64,000 nucleotides of DNA from Mycobacteroides franklinii (GTDB lineage Bacteria > Actinomycetota > Actinomycetes > Mycobacteriales > Mycobacteriaceae). Location: NCBI RefSeq assembly GCF_002013895.1, contig NZ_MAFQ01000007.1, positions 124,001 to 188,000 on the forward strand. Reading direction: 5' to 3'. The translations under genes and the position numbers were made by a program. The notes beneath the pieces are model-generated. The model was given only the letters and a program-made list of their open reading frames with translations, made no database searches and had not been told where the DNA came from. Positions 30,157-38,388 of the stretch are shown here, in pieces; positions within the stretch are counted from its first letter, which is position 1, and each line of letters starts with the position of its first letter.

Positions 30157-32655
30157 ATGGCGAGTAAGACTGTCAGCCGTTCACGCGGCCGGAGCACCAA
30201 GTCGGGCCCTCGGCCGCGCAACACCGCGCCGACCCGTCGTCCGGCTCCGCGCCGCCGTCCGCAGCGTCGTAACCAGCACTGGACGTCACCGCTGGTGGCG
30301 CTGGGGCGCGGGGCGCGTGCGGGGTGGCATGCGTGCGCCCATGGCGTCGGGTCGTTGTTCCGATCGGTGGGCCGTGCCCACGACATCGAGCATGGCCATC
30401 GGCGCGACGGTATCGCCCTGGCGTTGCTGGGCGTGGCGTTCGTGGTGGGCGCGAGTTCATGGTTCCATGCCGCCAAGCCGGTCGGCGGCTGGATCGACAA
30501 CGCCTTCCGTGTGGTCGTCGGTTCCGGCGTCGCCCTGGTTCCGATCATCGCGCTGGTCATCGCGGTGTTCCTGATGCGTACCGAGCCGAACCCGGAGGAG
30601 CGTCCGCGCCTGCTGCTGGGCTTCGCGATGGTCGCGCTGCCGATCCTGGGCCTGTGGCACCTGTTCGCGGGCTCCCCGGATTCTTCCGAGGGTCGCTCGG
30701 CCGCAGGGGGATTCGTCGGATTCGTCATCGGCGGACCGCTTGCGCAGGGGCTCACCCCATGGATCGCCGCGCCATTGCTCGTGATGGCGATCGTCTTCGG
30801 GGTGCTGCTGTTGACGGGCACCACGATTCGCGACATCCCCGAGACCCTTCGGAACATGTTCTCGCCCAGAGACTATGACGAATGGGACGAGGAGTGGGAC
30901 GACGAGGACTACGAGGAGCATGAGGGCGTCGAGCCCGGGGCCGACTACGAGGCGACGCGCGAATTCACGCGCGGCGCGACCCCGATGGACAACTACCCGC
31001 TTGAGGACGAGGCCGCCGCGGCGCCCGAACCACCTGCCCCGCCCGCGCCCAAACCCGCGTCGGTGGTCAAGCCGACCAAGAAGCCCAAGCCGAAACCGCA
31101 GATGCCCGTTGTTGACCGGGTAATCGAAGGTCCGTACACCCTGCCGTCGCTGGATCTGCTCATCGCGGGAGATCCGCCGAAGGAGAGCAGTGCGGCGAAC
31201 GACGAGATGATCGCCGCGATCACCGGGGTGCTCGAGCAGTTCAAGGTCGATGCCGCGGTCACCGGATTCAACCGGGGTCCCACTGTCACCCGCTACGAGG
31301 TCGAACTGGGCCCCGGCGTCAAGGTGGAGAAGATCACCGCGCTGCAACGCAATATCGCCTATGCGGTGGCCACCGACAGCGTGCGGCTACTCGCCCCGAT
31401 CCCCGGTAAGTCGGCGGTCGGCATCGAGGTGCCCAATACCGACCGGGAGATGGTGCGTCTGGCCGATGTGCTGACCGCGCCGGAAACACGCCGTGATCAT
31501 CATCCGCTGGTGATCGGGCTCGGCAAGGACATCGAAGGCGACTTCATCTCCGCGAACTTGGCCAAGATGCCCCACCTGCTGGTCGCGGGCTCCACCGGTT
31601 CGGGCAAGTCGAGCTTCGTCAACTCGATGCTGGTCTCGCTGCTGGCACGGGCCACCCCGGAGGAGGTCAGGATGATCCTGATCGACCCGAAGATGGTGGA
31701 ACTGACACCCTACGAAGGCATTCCGCACCTGATCACGCCGATCATCACCTCGCCCAAGAAGGCGGCGGCGGCACTGGCGTGGCTGGTCGAGGAGATGGAA
31801 CAGCGCTACCAGGACATGCAGGCGAGCCGCGTTCGGCACATCAACGACTTCAACGCGAAGGTGCGTTCCGGCGAGATCACCACACCGTTGGGCAGCCAGC
31901 GTGAGTACCGGCCGTACCCGTTCATTCTCGCGGTCGTCGACGAACTCGCCGACCTGATGATGACGGCGCCCCGCGATGTCGAGGACGCCATCGTGCGCAT
32001 CACGCAGAAGGCCCGCGCCGCGGGTATCCACCTGGTGCTGGCCACCCAGCGCCCGTCGGTGGACGTCGTCACCGGCCTCATCAAGACGAATGTGCCCTCG
32101 CGCCTTGCCTTTGCGACCTCATCGCTGACCGACAGTCGCGTCATCCTGGACCAGCCCGGTGCCGAGAAGCTCATCGGTATGGGCGACGGATTGTTCCTGC
32201 CCATGGGGGCAGGGCGGCCCATCCGTATGCAGGGTGCGTTCATCACCGACGAGGAGATCTCGGCCGTCGTCAACGCCGCCAAGGAACAGGCCGAGCCCGA
32301 CTACACCGAGGGCGTCACCAACGCCAAGGTCGGTGGGGGCCCCGGCAAGGACGATGTCGATCCCGATATCGGTGACGATATGGACGCCTTCCTTCAGGCC
32401 GTCGAGCTCGTGGTGTCGAGCCAGTTCGGCTCGACCTCCATGCTGCAGCGCAAGCTACGGGTCGGTTTCGCCAAGGCGGGCCGCCTCATGGACCTGATGG
32501 AGACACGCGGAATCGTCGGCCCCAGTGAGGGATCCAAGGCCCGCGAGGTGATGGTCAAGCCCGAGGACCTCGGCAGCGTGATGGCGTCCATCCGCGGCGG
32601 CGGGGGATCCGACGATGAGGACGGAGACGACGGCGGAGTCCCCGAGGACTTCTAG
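30157..32655 (+). CDS. ftsK: DNA translocase FtsK/SpoIIIE
   Basis: Septal DNA pump that moves chromosomal DNA and promotes dimer resolution. 832 residues from ATG 30157 ([12 protein letters not shown]); an in-frame start 81 bases upstream lacks support. A basic N-terminus is followed by about four transmembrane helices (residues 95-235), an acidic and Pro-rich linker (250-325), then the RecA-like motor. Walker A is [10 protein letters not shown] near residue 482 and Walker B is [13 protein letters not shown] near 590. The C-terminal gamma winged helix ([21 protein letters not shown]) reads orientation sequences. The stop codon TAG lies in a CTAG shared with the convergent AhpD-like gene. Confidence 0.95.
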   Translation: MASKTVSRSRGRSTKSGPRPRNTAPTRRPAPRRRPQRRNQHWTSPLVALGRGARAGWHACAHGVGSLFRSVGRAHDIEHGHRRDGIALALLGVAFVVGASSWFHAAKPVGGWIDNAFRVVVGSGVALVPIIALVIAVFLMRTEPNPEERPRLLLGFAMVALPILGLWHLFAGSPDSSEGRSAAGGFVGFVIGGPLAQGLTPWIAAPLLVMAIVFGVLLLTGTTIRDIPETLRNMFSPRDYDEWDEEWDDEDYEEHEGVEPGADYEATREFTRGATPMDNYPLEDEAAAAPEPPAPPAPKPASVVKPTKKPKPKPQMPVVDRVIEGPYTLPSLDLLIAGDPPKESSAANDEMIAAITGVLEQFKVDAAVTGFNRGPTVTRYEVELGPGVKVEKITALQRNIAYAVATDSVRLLAPIPGKSAVGIEVPNTDREMVRLADVLTAPETRRDHHPLVIGLGKDIEGDFISANLAKMPHLLVAGSTGSGKSSFVNSMLVSLLARATPEEVRMILIDPKMVELTPYEGIPHLITPIITSPKKAAAALAWLVEEMEQRYQDMQASRVRHINDFNAKVRSGEITTPLGSQREYRPYPFILAVVDELADLMMTAPRDVEDAIVRITQKARAAGIHLVLATQRPSVDVVTGLIKTNVPSRLAFATSSLTDSRVILDQPGAEKLIGMGDGLFLPMGAGRPIRMQGAFITDEEISAVVNAAKEQAEPDYTEGVTNAKVGGGPGKDDVDPDIGDDMDAFLQAVELVVSSQFGSTSMLQRKLRVGFAKAGRLMDLMETRGIVGPSEGSKAREVMVKPEDLGSVMASIRGGGGSDDEDGDDGGVPEDF

Positions 32656-33320
32656 GCGTTCTCGTCGCGCCGCAAGGCGATGGCGTCGCCCACGTCGAAG
32701 GATGTGAATCCCTCGGGCGCGGCGATCTCCACGATCGGCTCGTCGCGGTTGTCCCATTCCAGACGCAGCGCGGTGCTCATCACCGCATGCATTTCGTACA
32801 TCGCCGTGATGTAGGTCAGCTCGAGGATCTCCTCATCGGAGAGGCCGGCCTTGAGCGCGGCGAACACCCCGTCGGGTACGCGGCCGCCATCGAGCACCAG
32901 GCAGTCGGTGTACGCCAGCACTGCGCGCTGCACTGGGCTGAAGCAATCAGCAGTGCTCCACGACGGGATCGCGGCGATCATGTCCTCGGTTATGCCGACG
33001 ATGCGGCACGACTTGCAGTGCTGGGAGAAGACGAACTGGCTGCGCCGCGCCCAACCCGCCCTGGTCTGCGCGAGTTCACGCAGCACCGGGTCGAGCTTGC
33101 GATCAGGGCTGCGGTAGAACGCGAAACCCTGAACCGAGTGCTTCAGCGCATCGGGTACGAGTGCGAAAACCGTCCACCAGTCACCCGGCGTGCCCGTGGT
33201 CGTTCCCGGATCGGTGACGGGGTCGCGATCGCCGAAGATCTGGTCGTACATGCGATGGACAAGTCGATCGTCGGTTTCGGCACGGGAAACTTGGCGCAGT
33301 CGTGGCATGCCCTCGATCAT
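32652..33320 (-). CDS. Carboxymuconolactone decarboxylase / AhpD-like protein
   Basis: About 222 residues from ATG 33320; ATG 33308 is an alternative. The AhpD-like core contains a CxxC redox pair in [10 protein letters not shown] near residue 97, and a later [15 protein letters not shown] helix. Unlike AhpD proper the second Cys is not followed by the usual xxxH, so alkylhydroperoxidase activity is uncertain. It lies between ftsK and argA on the opposite strand to ftsK, with stop codons sharing a CTAG. Confidence 0.78.
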   Translation of the reverse strand: MIEGMPRLRQVSRAETDDRLVHRMYDQIFGDRDPVTDPGTTTGTPGDWWTVFALVPDALKHSVQGFAFYRSPDRKLDPVLRELAQTRAGWARRSQFVFSQHCKSCRIVGITEDMIAAIPSWSTADCFSPVQRAVLAYTDCLVLDGGRVPDGVFAALKAGLSDEEILELTYITAMYEMHAVMSTALRLEWDNRDEPIVEIAAPEGFTSFDVGDAIALRRDENA

Positions 33321-33349
33321 GGACGATCGCCGCACTGAGCAGACCGCGA

Positions 33350-33895
33350 TTAGAGATGTACGAGCATCCGGGTATTGCCCAAGGTGTTCGGCTTCACGTA
33401 GCTCAGGTCGAGGAACTCGGCCACACCGGTGTCGTAGGACCGGCACATTTCCTCGTAGACCTCGGCTGTCACCGGTGTGCCGTCGATTTCACCGAAACCG
33501 TGCTTCGCGAAGAAGTCGACCTCGAAGGTCAGCACGAAAACCCTCTTGAGCTCCAGCTCCCTGGCCACCTCCAGCAGGCGGCTGACCAGCGCGTGTCCGA
33601 CGCCGGAACCCTTGAGACGGGGATGCACCGCGATGGTGCGCACCTCGCCGAGGTCTGACCACAGCACGTGCAAGGCGCCACAGCCGACGATCTCGCCATC
33701 GAGAACGGCTACCCAGAATTCCTGGACCGCCTCGTACAGCGTCACAAGGTTCTTCTCCAGCAGAATGCGCCCGGCGTAGACATCGACGAGTGCCTTGATG
33801 GCGGGGACATCGGAGGTACGGGCACGACGAACAGTCACCGCGGGGGCGGCGTGCCCCGAATTCCCTGAGATGCCGGATGTGCCTTCAGCGCTCAT
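33350..33895 (-). CDS. argA: Amino-acid N-acetyltransferase (ArgA-type GNAT)
   Basis: GNAT acetyltransferase of 181 residues from ATG 33895. In M. tuberculosis the gene at this place (Rv2747, between ftsK and pgsA3) encodes the stand-alone N-acetylglutamate synthase for arginine synthesis. The acetyl-CoA motif appears as VRTIAVHPRLKGSGVGHALV near residues 90-109 (R/Q-x2-G-x-G/A form). VFVLTFEVDFFAKHGFGEI near 124-142 and the final VKPNTLGNTRMLVHL are typical. Longer in-frame sequence upstream covers pgsA and is antisense shadow. The 33-base gap to pgsA contains both start regions. Confidence 0.9.
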   Translation of the reverse strand: MSAEGTSGISGNSGHAAPAVTVRRARTSDVPAIKALVDVYAGRILLEKNLVTLYEAVQEFWVAVLDGEIVGCGALHVLWSDLGEVRTIAVHPRLKGSGVGHALVSRLLEVARELELKRVFVLTFEVDFFAKHGFGEIDGTPVTAEVYEEMCRSYDTGVAEFLDLSYVKPNTLGNTRMLVHL

Positions 33896-33928
33896 GCGTG
33901 AACAGTAGCCAGCTCCAGAACAGATAGG

Positions 33929-34537
33929 GTGTTTGACGTGCCGATGCCACCGGAAACCCAGCCCGATTCCGCGGCCTCGGCTGCGCCGGTGCCGGTGCTG
34001 AACATCGCCAACGTCCTGACGGTGCTGCGCATCCTGCTGGTGCCGGTGTTCATCGTCGTCCTGTTCACCGAGGGTGGGCACCAATCTTCCTGGCGCATTG
34101 CCGCTTTCGGAGTATTCGCGCTGGCCATCGCCACTGACCGATACGACGGCGTGCTGGCTCGCCGCTACAGCCTGGTGACCCCGTTCGGCCAGCTCGCCGA
34201 CCCGATCGCCGACAAGGCCCTCATCGGCGCGGCGCTGGTGGGCCTGAGCGTGCTCGGAGATCTGCCGTGGTGGGTCACCGCGGTCATCCTGGTGCGTGAG
34301 ATCGGTATCACCGTGCTGCGCCTCTCGGTGCTCCGCAGCGGCGTGATCCCCGCGAATCGGGGTGGCAAACTCAAGACCATGGTGCAGTCGTTGGCGATCG
34401 CCGGCTACCTGCTGCCGTTGACGGGGTACTGGCATACCGGTGCCGTGGTGCTCATGGGACTCGCCGTCGTGCTCACCGTCCTCACCGGCGCCGACTATCT
34501 GGTACAGGCGCTGCGTCCGCGGCCGAAAACCGCATGA
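33929..34537 (+). CDS. pgsA: CDP-diacylglycerol-glycerol-3-phosphate 3-phosphatidyltransferase
   Basis: Integral membrane enzyme making phosphatidylglycerol phosphate from CDP-diacylglycerol. 202 residues, GTG at 33929; GTG 33938 and ATG 33944 are alternatives. The CDP-alcohol phosphotransferase signature D-x2-DG-x2-AR-x8-G-x3-D-x3-D is read as DRYDGVLARRY...GQLADPIAD near residues 72-95. Helices follow at about 100-120, 150-170 and 172-190. It is the last recognisable core gene: in M. tuberculosis clgR follows, but here accessory fragments begin within 150 bases of the stop. Confidence 0.93.
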   Translation: MFDVPMPPETQPDSAASAAPVPVLNIANVLTVLRILLVPVFIVVLFTEGGHQSSWRIAAFGVFALAIATDRYDGVLARRYSLVTPFGQLADPIADKALIGAALVGLSVLGDLPWWVTAVILVREIGITVLRLSVLRSGVIPANRGGKLKTMVQSLAIAGYLLPLTGYWHTGAVVLMGLAVVLTVLTGADYLVQALRPRPKTA

Positions 34538-34677
34538 CCAGAGGCTAGATACCCGCCGCGGATGTCCTGATCCTTGAGGCGAGCCGTCTTGCTTCCTCGG
34601 GTCAACGACGTGAGTAGCGCCCGGGTGAGGCGTGTGTGGACCAGCCAGGTCACCGCACGCCGCATGAGTAGTTCCGT

Positions 34678-34812
34678 GCGGTCAAGGAACGCGCCGCCCG
34701 GTACGGCGAGCAACACGGTATCGATCAGGGCTTTCTGGACAGGCTCTACGACCTGATCATCGGTGAGACATGCCGGGTGGAGTCGGTGGTCGTTGGGCTA
34801 CGGGTTGACTAA
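34678..34812 (+). pseudogene. Fragment resembling the C-terminal part of a chorismate mutase
   Basis: One frame from 34678 to the TAA at 34810 encodes a helical segment with RAVKERAARYG, then GIDQGFLDRLYDLI, then GETCRVE. This is the pattern of the last two helices of AroQ-class chorismate mutases. An in-frame TAG lies just upstream at 34669-34671. Continuing backwards, the same frame shows ADVLILEASRLAS interrupted by further stops, perhaps remains of the first helix. No start or ribosome site fits. It is a degenerate remnant at the boundary between core DNA and the accessory region. Confidence 0.5.
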
Positions 34813-35085
34813 CCGGGCACGGGAACGTCTTGTCGATGAGATCGTTGGCCAGGGCCGCAGCACGTCTCGAAATGCCCAATCGGCCCAACGAGTGATTCCG
34901 GTCGCCGACCTGACGGCAGGTTCTCATCCGAGCTGTGAATGGCGACCTGGGTCTTCTCAGGAACCTGTTACCGGGATATTCTCATTAAGTTGTCACAATC
35001 CTAAATAACTAAGCTAAGAAACTCCGATAATTCGCTGTCGTACTGTCTAGCGATTCTTGTTCACAGAATATTGGCGATATGCGCT
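34813..35085. other. Gene-free stretch at the core/accessory junction
   Basis: 273 bases without a supported gene. Composition changes from GC rich to clearly AT richer from about 34960 (TAAATAACTAAGCTAAGAAAC region), marking the entry into DNA of different origin. No integrase, tRNA gene or long direct repeat was recognised here. Confidence 0.5.
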
Positions 35086-35373
35086 TCAGCGCTTGCTGTC
35101 TGACGGGTCGTCCGGTGCAGATTCCGTGAGTAGCCGTATTAGCTGCTTTTCGTCCAGTGCCGTCCACGAGTCATAACTTGCTGGCCAGTCTGTGGGATCA
35201 TATTGAGGTGATGGGGTCGGTAGGCGACGAATCACGCGGCGTCTACCCAAGACTGGTTTACCCAAGACTGTGTGTGCGTCACGAACCATGATCAGGCAGC
35301 CCCACCAGAGCAGCGCTACGGCCACCAAGGCCGCGATCATGCCTGAACCCCAGCGTGTTTGGAATGATGGCAT
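35086..35373 (-). CDS. Small single-pass membrane protein, unknown function
   Basis: 95 residues from ATG 35371-35373. One transmembrane helix (MIAALVAVALLWWGCLIMV, residues about 14-32) is followed by a basic stretch (GRRRVIRR) and a C-terminal acidic region. The gene overlaps the end of the upstream three-helix-bundle gene by 37 bases, so it is the third gene of a minus-strand series with BON and DUF3562-like proteins. The open frame extends further upstream, but that part reads as a shadow. No family recognised. Confidence 0.45.
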   Translation of the reverse strand: MPSFQTRWGSGMIAALVAVALLWWGCLIMVRDAHTVLGKPVLGRRRVIRRLPTPSPQYDPTDWPASYDSWTALDEKQLIRLLTESAPDDPSDSKR

Positions 35374-35621
35374 ATTACGATAGCTTCGCTTCTCAAGCCA
35401 GGGTGGAGCGTTCGGCTCTTGGTGAGTATCTCCCGCGTCCGATTGATGGTTAGTGGTACAAGTAGGTTCGTTACGGTCGCCTTCTCCGCGATTCGTTCGT
35501 AGACCTGCTGAGCCACACGGCTGATTTCGTCCTTGCTGCACTCGGGGAATTGTCGCGACAACTCGGTGACTGCAGAAACAACCTCGGCTGAACGCAATCG
35601 AGATTCGCTGACCGTGACCAT
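35337..35621 (-). CDS. Three-helix-bundle dimerisation domain protein (DUF3562-like)
   Basis: 94 residues. The segment VSAVTELSRQFPECSKDEISRVAQ through VTNLLVPLTINRTREIL (residues about 14-67) matches the short mycobacterial family named for a three-helix bundle dimerisation domain, with the recurrent LxxxFP start and a V-x-N-x-L-V-P end. The C-terminal third has no counterpart in that family and may be specific to this locus. It starts 13 bases after the BON-domain gene, in the same direction, so co-transcription is likely. Function unknown. Confidence 0.6.
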   Translation of the reverse strand: MVTVSESRLRSAEVVSAVTELSRQFPECSKDEISRVAQQVYERIAEKATVTNLLVPLTINRTREILTKSRTLHPGLRSEAIVICHHSKHAGVQA

Positions 35622-35634
35622 TGCTTCTTCTCAT

Positions 35635-36306
35635 TTAGAGTGCGAGGACGGTGATATGGTTTTCGACTTGAGTGACGTGCGGGGATGACCACGCCGCGGT
35701 TTCTGCTTGTCGTTTTTCTGCCCAGGACCGCACGGTGCCCGTGAGGGTGACTTTGTTGCCGGATACGGCGACATCGATGGTCTTGGCGTCGAGCTGGGCA
35801 TTGCGGATGATGGCGTGCTTGATATGTGCTGCCGTGTCGGCGGCCGCGACGCGCGGGGCCAGGGCGATGGTGTTGCGTACCGAGTGCACGCCTCGGAGGT
35901 GTTCGACCGCATGTTCGGCGGCGCGGCGCTGAAAGTCCCACTTCACGTGTCCGCTCAAGGTCACGTGGGAGCCGTTCACTTCGGCCTTGACCGTGTCGGG
36001 GATGTTCGTGGCCCCTCTGAGAGCACGGTCGATTTCCTTGGCGATATCGGTCTCGGTGACCACTATCGAGGTAGGCGGGTGCACACGCAGATCATCGACG
36101 ATCGCGGTCACACCACGTACCCGCAATGCGGCGCGCTTAGCGGCGAGGAGGTGCGAATAATTGCAGACCTCCCCAGCCAGCGTGACGGTCCCGTCGTTGA
36201 CAGCGACCCCGACATGGGCGGCGTCCACGTCGGAAGCCCATTCCAGTTCGTCGCGGACCAGGTCCTGGATTCGTGAGTCGTTCCGGGTGGGGTTTGCAGT
36301 AGTCAT
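35635..36306 (-). CDS. Triple BON-domain protein (OsmY-like)
   Basis: 223 residues with three consecutive BON domains at about 10-72, 80-145 and 150-222. Each shows the pattern V-x-V-x2-G-x-V-T-L-x-G-x-V followed by A-x-H-x-G-V-x-V-x-N, e.g. VAVNDGTVTLAGEV and VAVSGNKVTLTGTV. BON domains bind phospholipid or other hydrophobic surfaces in stress proteins such as OsmY. No signal peptide is present. A truncated paralogue of its first domain lies at 39922-40152. It heads a three-gene series. A DosR-like box lies about 65 bases upstream. Confidence 0.88.
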   Translation of the reverse strand: MTTANPTRNDSRIQDLVRDELEWASDVDAAHVGVAVNDGTVTLAGEVCNYSHLLAAKRAALRVRGVTAIVDDLRVHPPTSIVVTETDIAKEIDRALRGATNIPDTVKAEVNGSHVTLSGHVKWDFQRRAAEHAVEHLRGVHSVRNTIALAPRVAAADTAAHIKHAIIRNAQLDAKTIDVAVSGNKVTLTGTVRSWAEKRQAETAAWSSPHVTQVENHITVLAL

Positions 36307-36368
36307 GCCTTCTTCTCCCTGATTGTCGGAACTAACAGCACAAGCTCTTTGTGCGATGCTGCCCGCTG

Positions 36369-36382
36369 GTGAGGACAGTCCC
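36369..36382 (-). promoter_or_regulatory. DosR-box-like sequence upstream of the triple BON gene
   Basis: GTGAGGACAGTCCC matches about 10 of 14 positions of the DosR consensus GGGACTWWAGTCCC, with a perfect AGTCCC half. It is 63 bases upstream of the BON-gene ATG. Similar half-sites precede three other genes in this block. Resemblance only; no binding evidence. Confidence 0.3.
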
Positions 36383-36472
36383 TAGTGTCATTGGTCCACA
36401 CCTTCTGGGACACGAAGTTGGTTTGGGTTTGGTGCTCACTGAGTCGATCTTCAAGACTGCCCGCCGGGGAGC

Positions 36473-36679
36473 GCGGACCCTAGCAACCCCACGCTGGGCC
36501 CGCTGCAGCGGTTCACCGAAGGCAAAACGGTCACCATCGACATGCACAACGAGACCGGCACCCCCAAACAGCTGCACTGGCACGGCCAAACCCTGCCGGT
36601 GAATGTCGCACACGGGCTATTTCGTCACCAAATGCCTGCTGAGTGGCCCCAGTTCGCAAGGAGAGGTGTCAGGAAGTAG
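36473..36679 (+). pseudogene. Multicopper oxidase fragment (first cupredoxin domain)
   Basis: One plus-strand frame reads ADPSNPTLGPLQRFTEG, then KTVTIDMHNETGTPKQ, then LHWHGQTLPVN, ending at a TAG at 36677-36679. Pro-rich GPLLRF-type entry, V-x-V-x2-N and the copper-binding LHWHG are diagnostic of laccase-type multicopper oxidases. The second His and Gly of HWHG are intact, but the rest of the protein, with the other copper ligands, is missing on both sides. No start codon is found. The 3' end runs over the start-distal part of an opposing membrane-protein gene. It is a remnant of a copper-tolerance gene. Confidence 0.65.
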
Positions 36680-36975
36680 GTAGCGATCGCAAGCGGTATG
36701 CCGATCCAAACCCACGCAGTGGGTAGCTTGACCACGGTGACCGCGACCGCCGATATAAGCGAGATCGTGACAGCAGCGATCAATGCGATCATCGGGAACG
36801 CTGTTGCCCAATGATGGCCTTCGGGTGTGCAAACGTCGCCGCGGCAACCGTCAGTTGCGACCGCAGCGACAAGCAGCCACAGCCAGCTACTCGCTGCTGC
36901 GATACCCGAGAGGATGGTTACCGCTGCGAGATACAGCCCGATTTCGAGCGTTCGTCGGCGTTCCATCTTGATCAT
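36625..36975 (-). CDS. Small polytopic membrane protein, unknown function
   Basis: 116 residues from ATG 36975 (MIKMERRRTLE); ATG 36966 is an alternative. Three hydrophobic helices lie near residues 10-35, 58-80 and 86-104. A Cys-rich extracytoplasmic loop (DGCRGDVCTPEGHHW) sits between the first two, so a disulfide or metal site is possible. The family is not recognised. The 3' end overlaps a multicopper oxidase remnant on the other strand, suggesting the region was assembled by rearrangement. Confidence 0.55.
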   Translation of the reverse strand: MIKMERRRTLEIGLYLAAVTILSGIAAASSWLWLLVAAVATDGCRGDVCTPEGHHWATAFPMIALIAAVTISLISAVAVTVVKLPTAWVWIGIPLAIATYFLTPLLANWGHSAGIW

Positions 36976-37174
36976 GCTGTGGAGCCTTGCGTGTCCGTTG
37001 TGGATCCGGTAGTGACCTACGGCTCCGATCATCGGGTCATTTGATGACTGACTGCTCGGTTTGTTGTGAAGAAGGCAGAAGTCACCGGCGTGTGTCCACG
37101 CTTTCCTGCGGATGAGGGCATGTTTTTTGGGGGATTGTAGCGGGCAGGGTTGGGCGCCGTTGACTATCCCGTGC

Positions 37175-37188
37175 GGGGAGCCAGTCCC
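37175..37188 (+). promoter_or_regulatory. DosR-box-like half-site upstream of the 37.3 kb gene
   Basis: GGGGAGCCAGTCCC matches about 9 of 14 consensus positions and shares AGTCCCTA with the site near 36380. It is 128 bases upstream of the ATG at 37316, in a 280-base gene-free gap. Weak evidence on its own. Confidence 0.22.
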
Positions 37189-37315
37189 TATCGCAGGGCT
37201 GTGTTCGGAGAGTCGACTAGCGCCAGGGGTTTTGGGTTCCCCGTCATACCAAGCACCGATGTCACCGCTTCTGCGGTGGCATCACATCAGATGGAGGTAG
37301 CTTGACGCGAGCACT

Positions 37316-37628
37316 ATGTGGCCATGGGTCATCGGCGCATTTGTCCTGCTCATGGGTTTGATCGTCATCATCCTTCACCCCTATTGGCGGGGAGCCGCGG
37401 CGATCACGGTCTCTCTGCTGGGATGGTTTACCGCGATCAAAGGCCTGGCACTGATGGCCATGCCCGAAACCCCTGGGATGGGGACACAAGCTGGCACATA
37501 CCGCGGGGTGGTGGCAAGTCAGCTCAGTTGCTGTTGCGTTGGTCGGGCTGTACCTGATCGTGATCGGCTGGGCACCCGCAGCAAGGCGTCGTCCAGCATT
37601 TGAGCAGGCCACACGTCCACCGCTATGA
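37316..37628 (+). pseudogene. Small membrane protein gene with a one-base frameshift
   Basis: The first frame starts at ATG 37316 with WPWVIGAFVLLMGLIVI and continues through GWFTAIKGLALMAMPET to about 37482. From there the sensible sequence continues in another frame: GWGHKLAHTAGWWQV, then VALVGLYLIVIGWAPA, ending at TGA 37626-37628. The two halves together form a three-helix protein of about 103 residues of a type seen in other actinobacteria. The shift lies in or next to the homopolymer-rich gaaacccctggg at 37474-37485. The first frame alone would run on to 37603 with a Cys-rich nonsense tail. Function unknown. Confidence 0.6.
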
Positions 37629-37803
37629 TTTGCCCCGCGCCGCATAACCGCTTGCTGACGATCAGCCAGCCCCCGAAATCGCAGCTGAATACAGAGTTTC
37701 TCGAGCTGGCGCTGCCGCCCACCTCTAGTGTTCTCAAGTTCCGACGGCCAGCCGTCATTATCCGGGCTGGGTTGGGCGCACCTCCCTATTACTGGCCAGT
37801 GCA

Positions 37804-37817
37804 GGCACTATGGCCCT
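37804..37817 (+). promoter_or_regulatory. DosR-box-like sequence upstream of the PNPOx-like gene
   Basis: GGCACTATGGCCCT matches about 10 of 14 positions of GGGACTWWAGTCCC and lies 36 bases before the ATG at 37853, a distance usual for activator sites. PNPOx-like proteins are known members of the DosR regulon in M. tuberculosis. Confidence 0.35.
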
Positions 37818-37852
37818 CGGCGATCGCCCACGCCAGTGGAAATAGTTGATGT

Positions 37853-38305
37853 ATGGACTATCGGCGCTTCGACGGCGGTTTGGATATCGGTCAGCTTCCC
37901 GCAGGCGCCGAACAGCTGGGCAGCAGGCAAGCCATGCAACTGCTCGCCAGTGTCGGGTACGGACGGATCGTGTTCACATTCAACGCACTTCCCGCGATCC
38001 GGCCACTTAACCATGTCGTAGAGCACGGCCTGATCATCCTCCGTACCCGGCTAACCTTTCCAGCTTCCATCGCCGCGCAACCCGCCAACGCCGTAGTGGT
38101 CACCTACGAAGCCGACAACTTCGATCCTCTAACCGAAACGGGCTGGACCGTTGTCATCACCGGGCAGGCAAACACCCTCACCAACCCCGATCAGACCTCA
38201 CACTACAAACAGTCACTGCTCCCATGGATCAATCACGGCACCGACACTGTCCTCGCAATCAAACCCAACATCATCACCGGCTTCCGCATCACTCAAAAGC
38301 CATAA
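37853..38305 (+). CDS. Pyridoxamine 5'-phosphate oxidase-like (split-barrel) protein
   Basis: 150 residues with the PNPOx-like flavin-binding split barrel: ASVGYGRIVFTFNALPAIRPLNHVV near residues 32-56 is the signature first strands, then ANAVVVTYEADNF and WTVVITGQANTL near 83-105. C-terminal VLAIKPNIITGFRI is typical. Members of this group bind FMN, F420 or heme and reduce various substrates; the cofactor cannot be assigned here. Several such genes belong to the M. tuberculosis hypoxia (DosR) regulon, and a DosR-like box lies upstream. It stands alone on the plus strand. Confidence 0.8.
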   Translation: MDYRRFDGGLDIGQLPAGAEQLGSRQAMQLLASVGYGRIVFTFNALPAIRPLNHVVEHGLIILRTRLTFPASIAAQPANAVVVTYEADNFDPLTETGWTVVITGQANTLTNPDQTSHYKQSLLPWINHGTDTVLAIKPNIITGFRITQKP

Positions 38306-38388
38306 CCCACCCCGAAAAGGGAAGCTAGGCCTATACATCGACTCTTGGATGGCAGTGCGCCTGCTCTGCGTCGGAGGGGCGGTAAGCC

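Noticed and set aside
34495..34716. 73-codon minus-strand frame at the end of pgsA
   Set aside because: Overlaps pgsA, no ribosome site, no family; the plus strand of the same stretch carries the chorismate mutase remnant.
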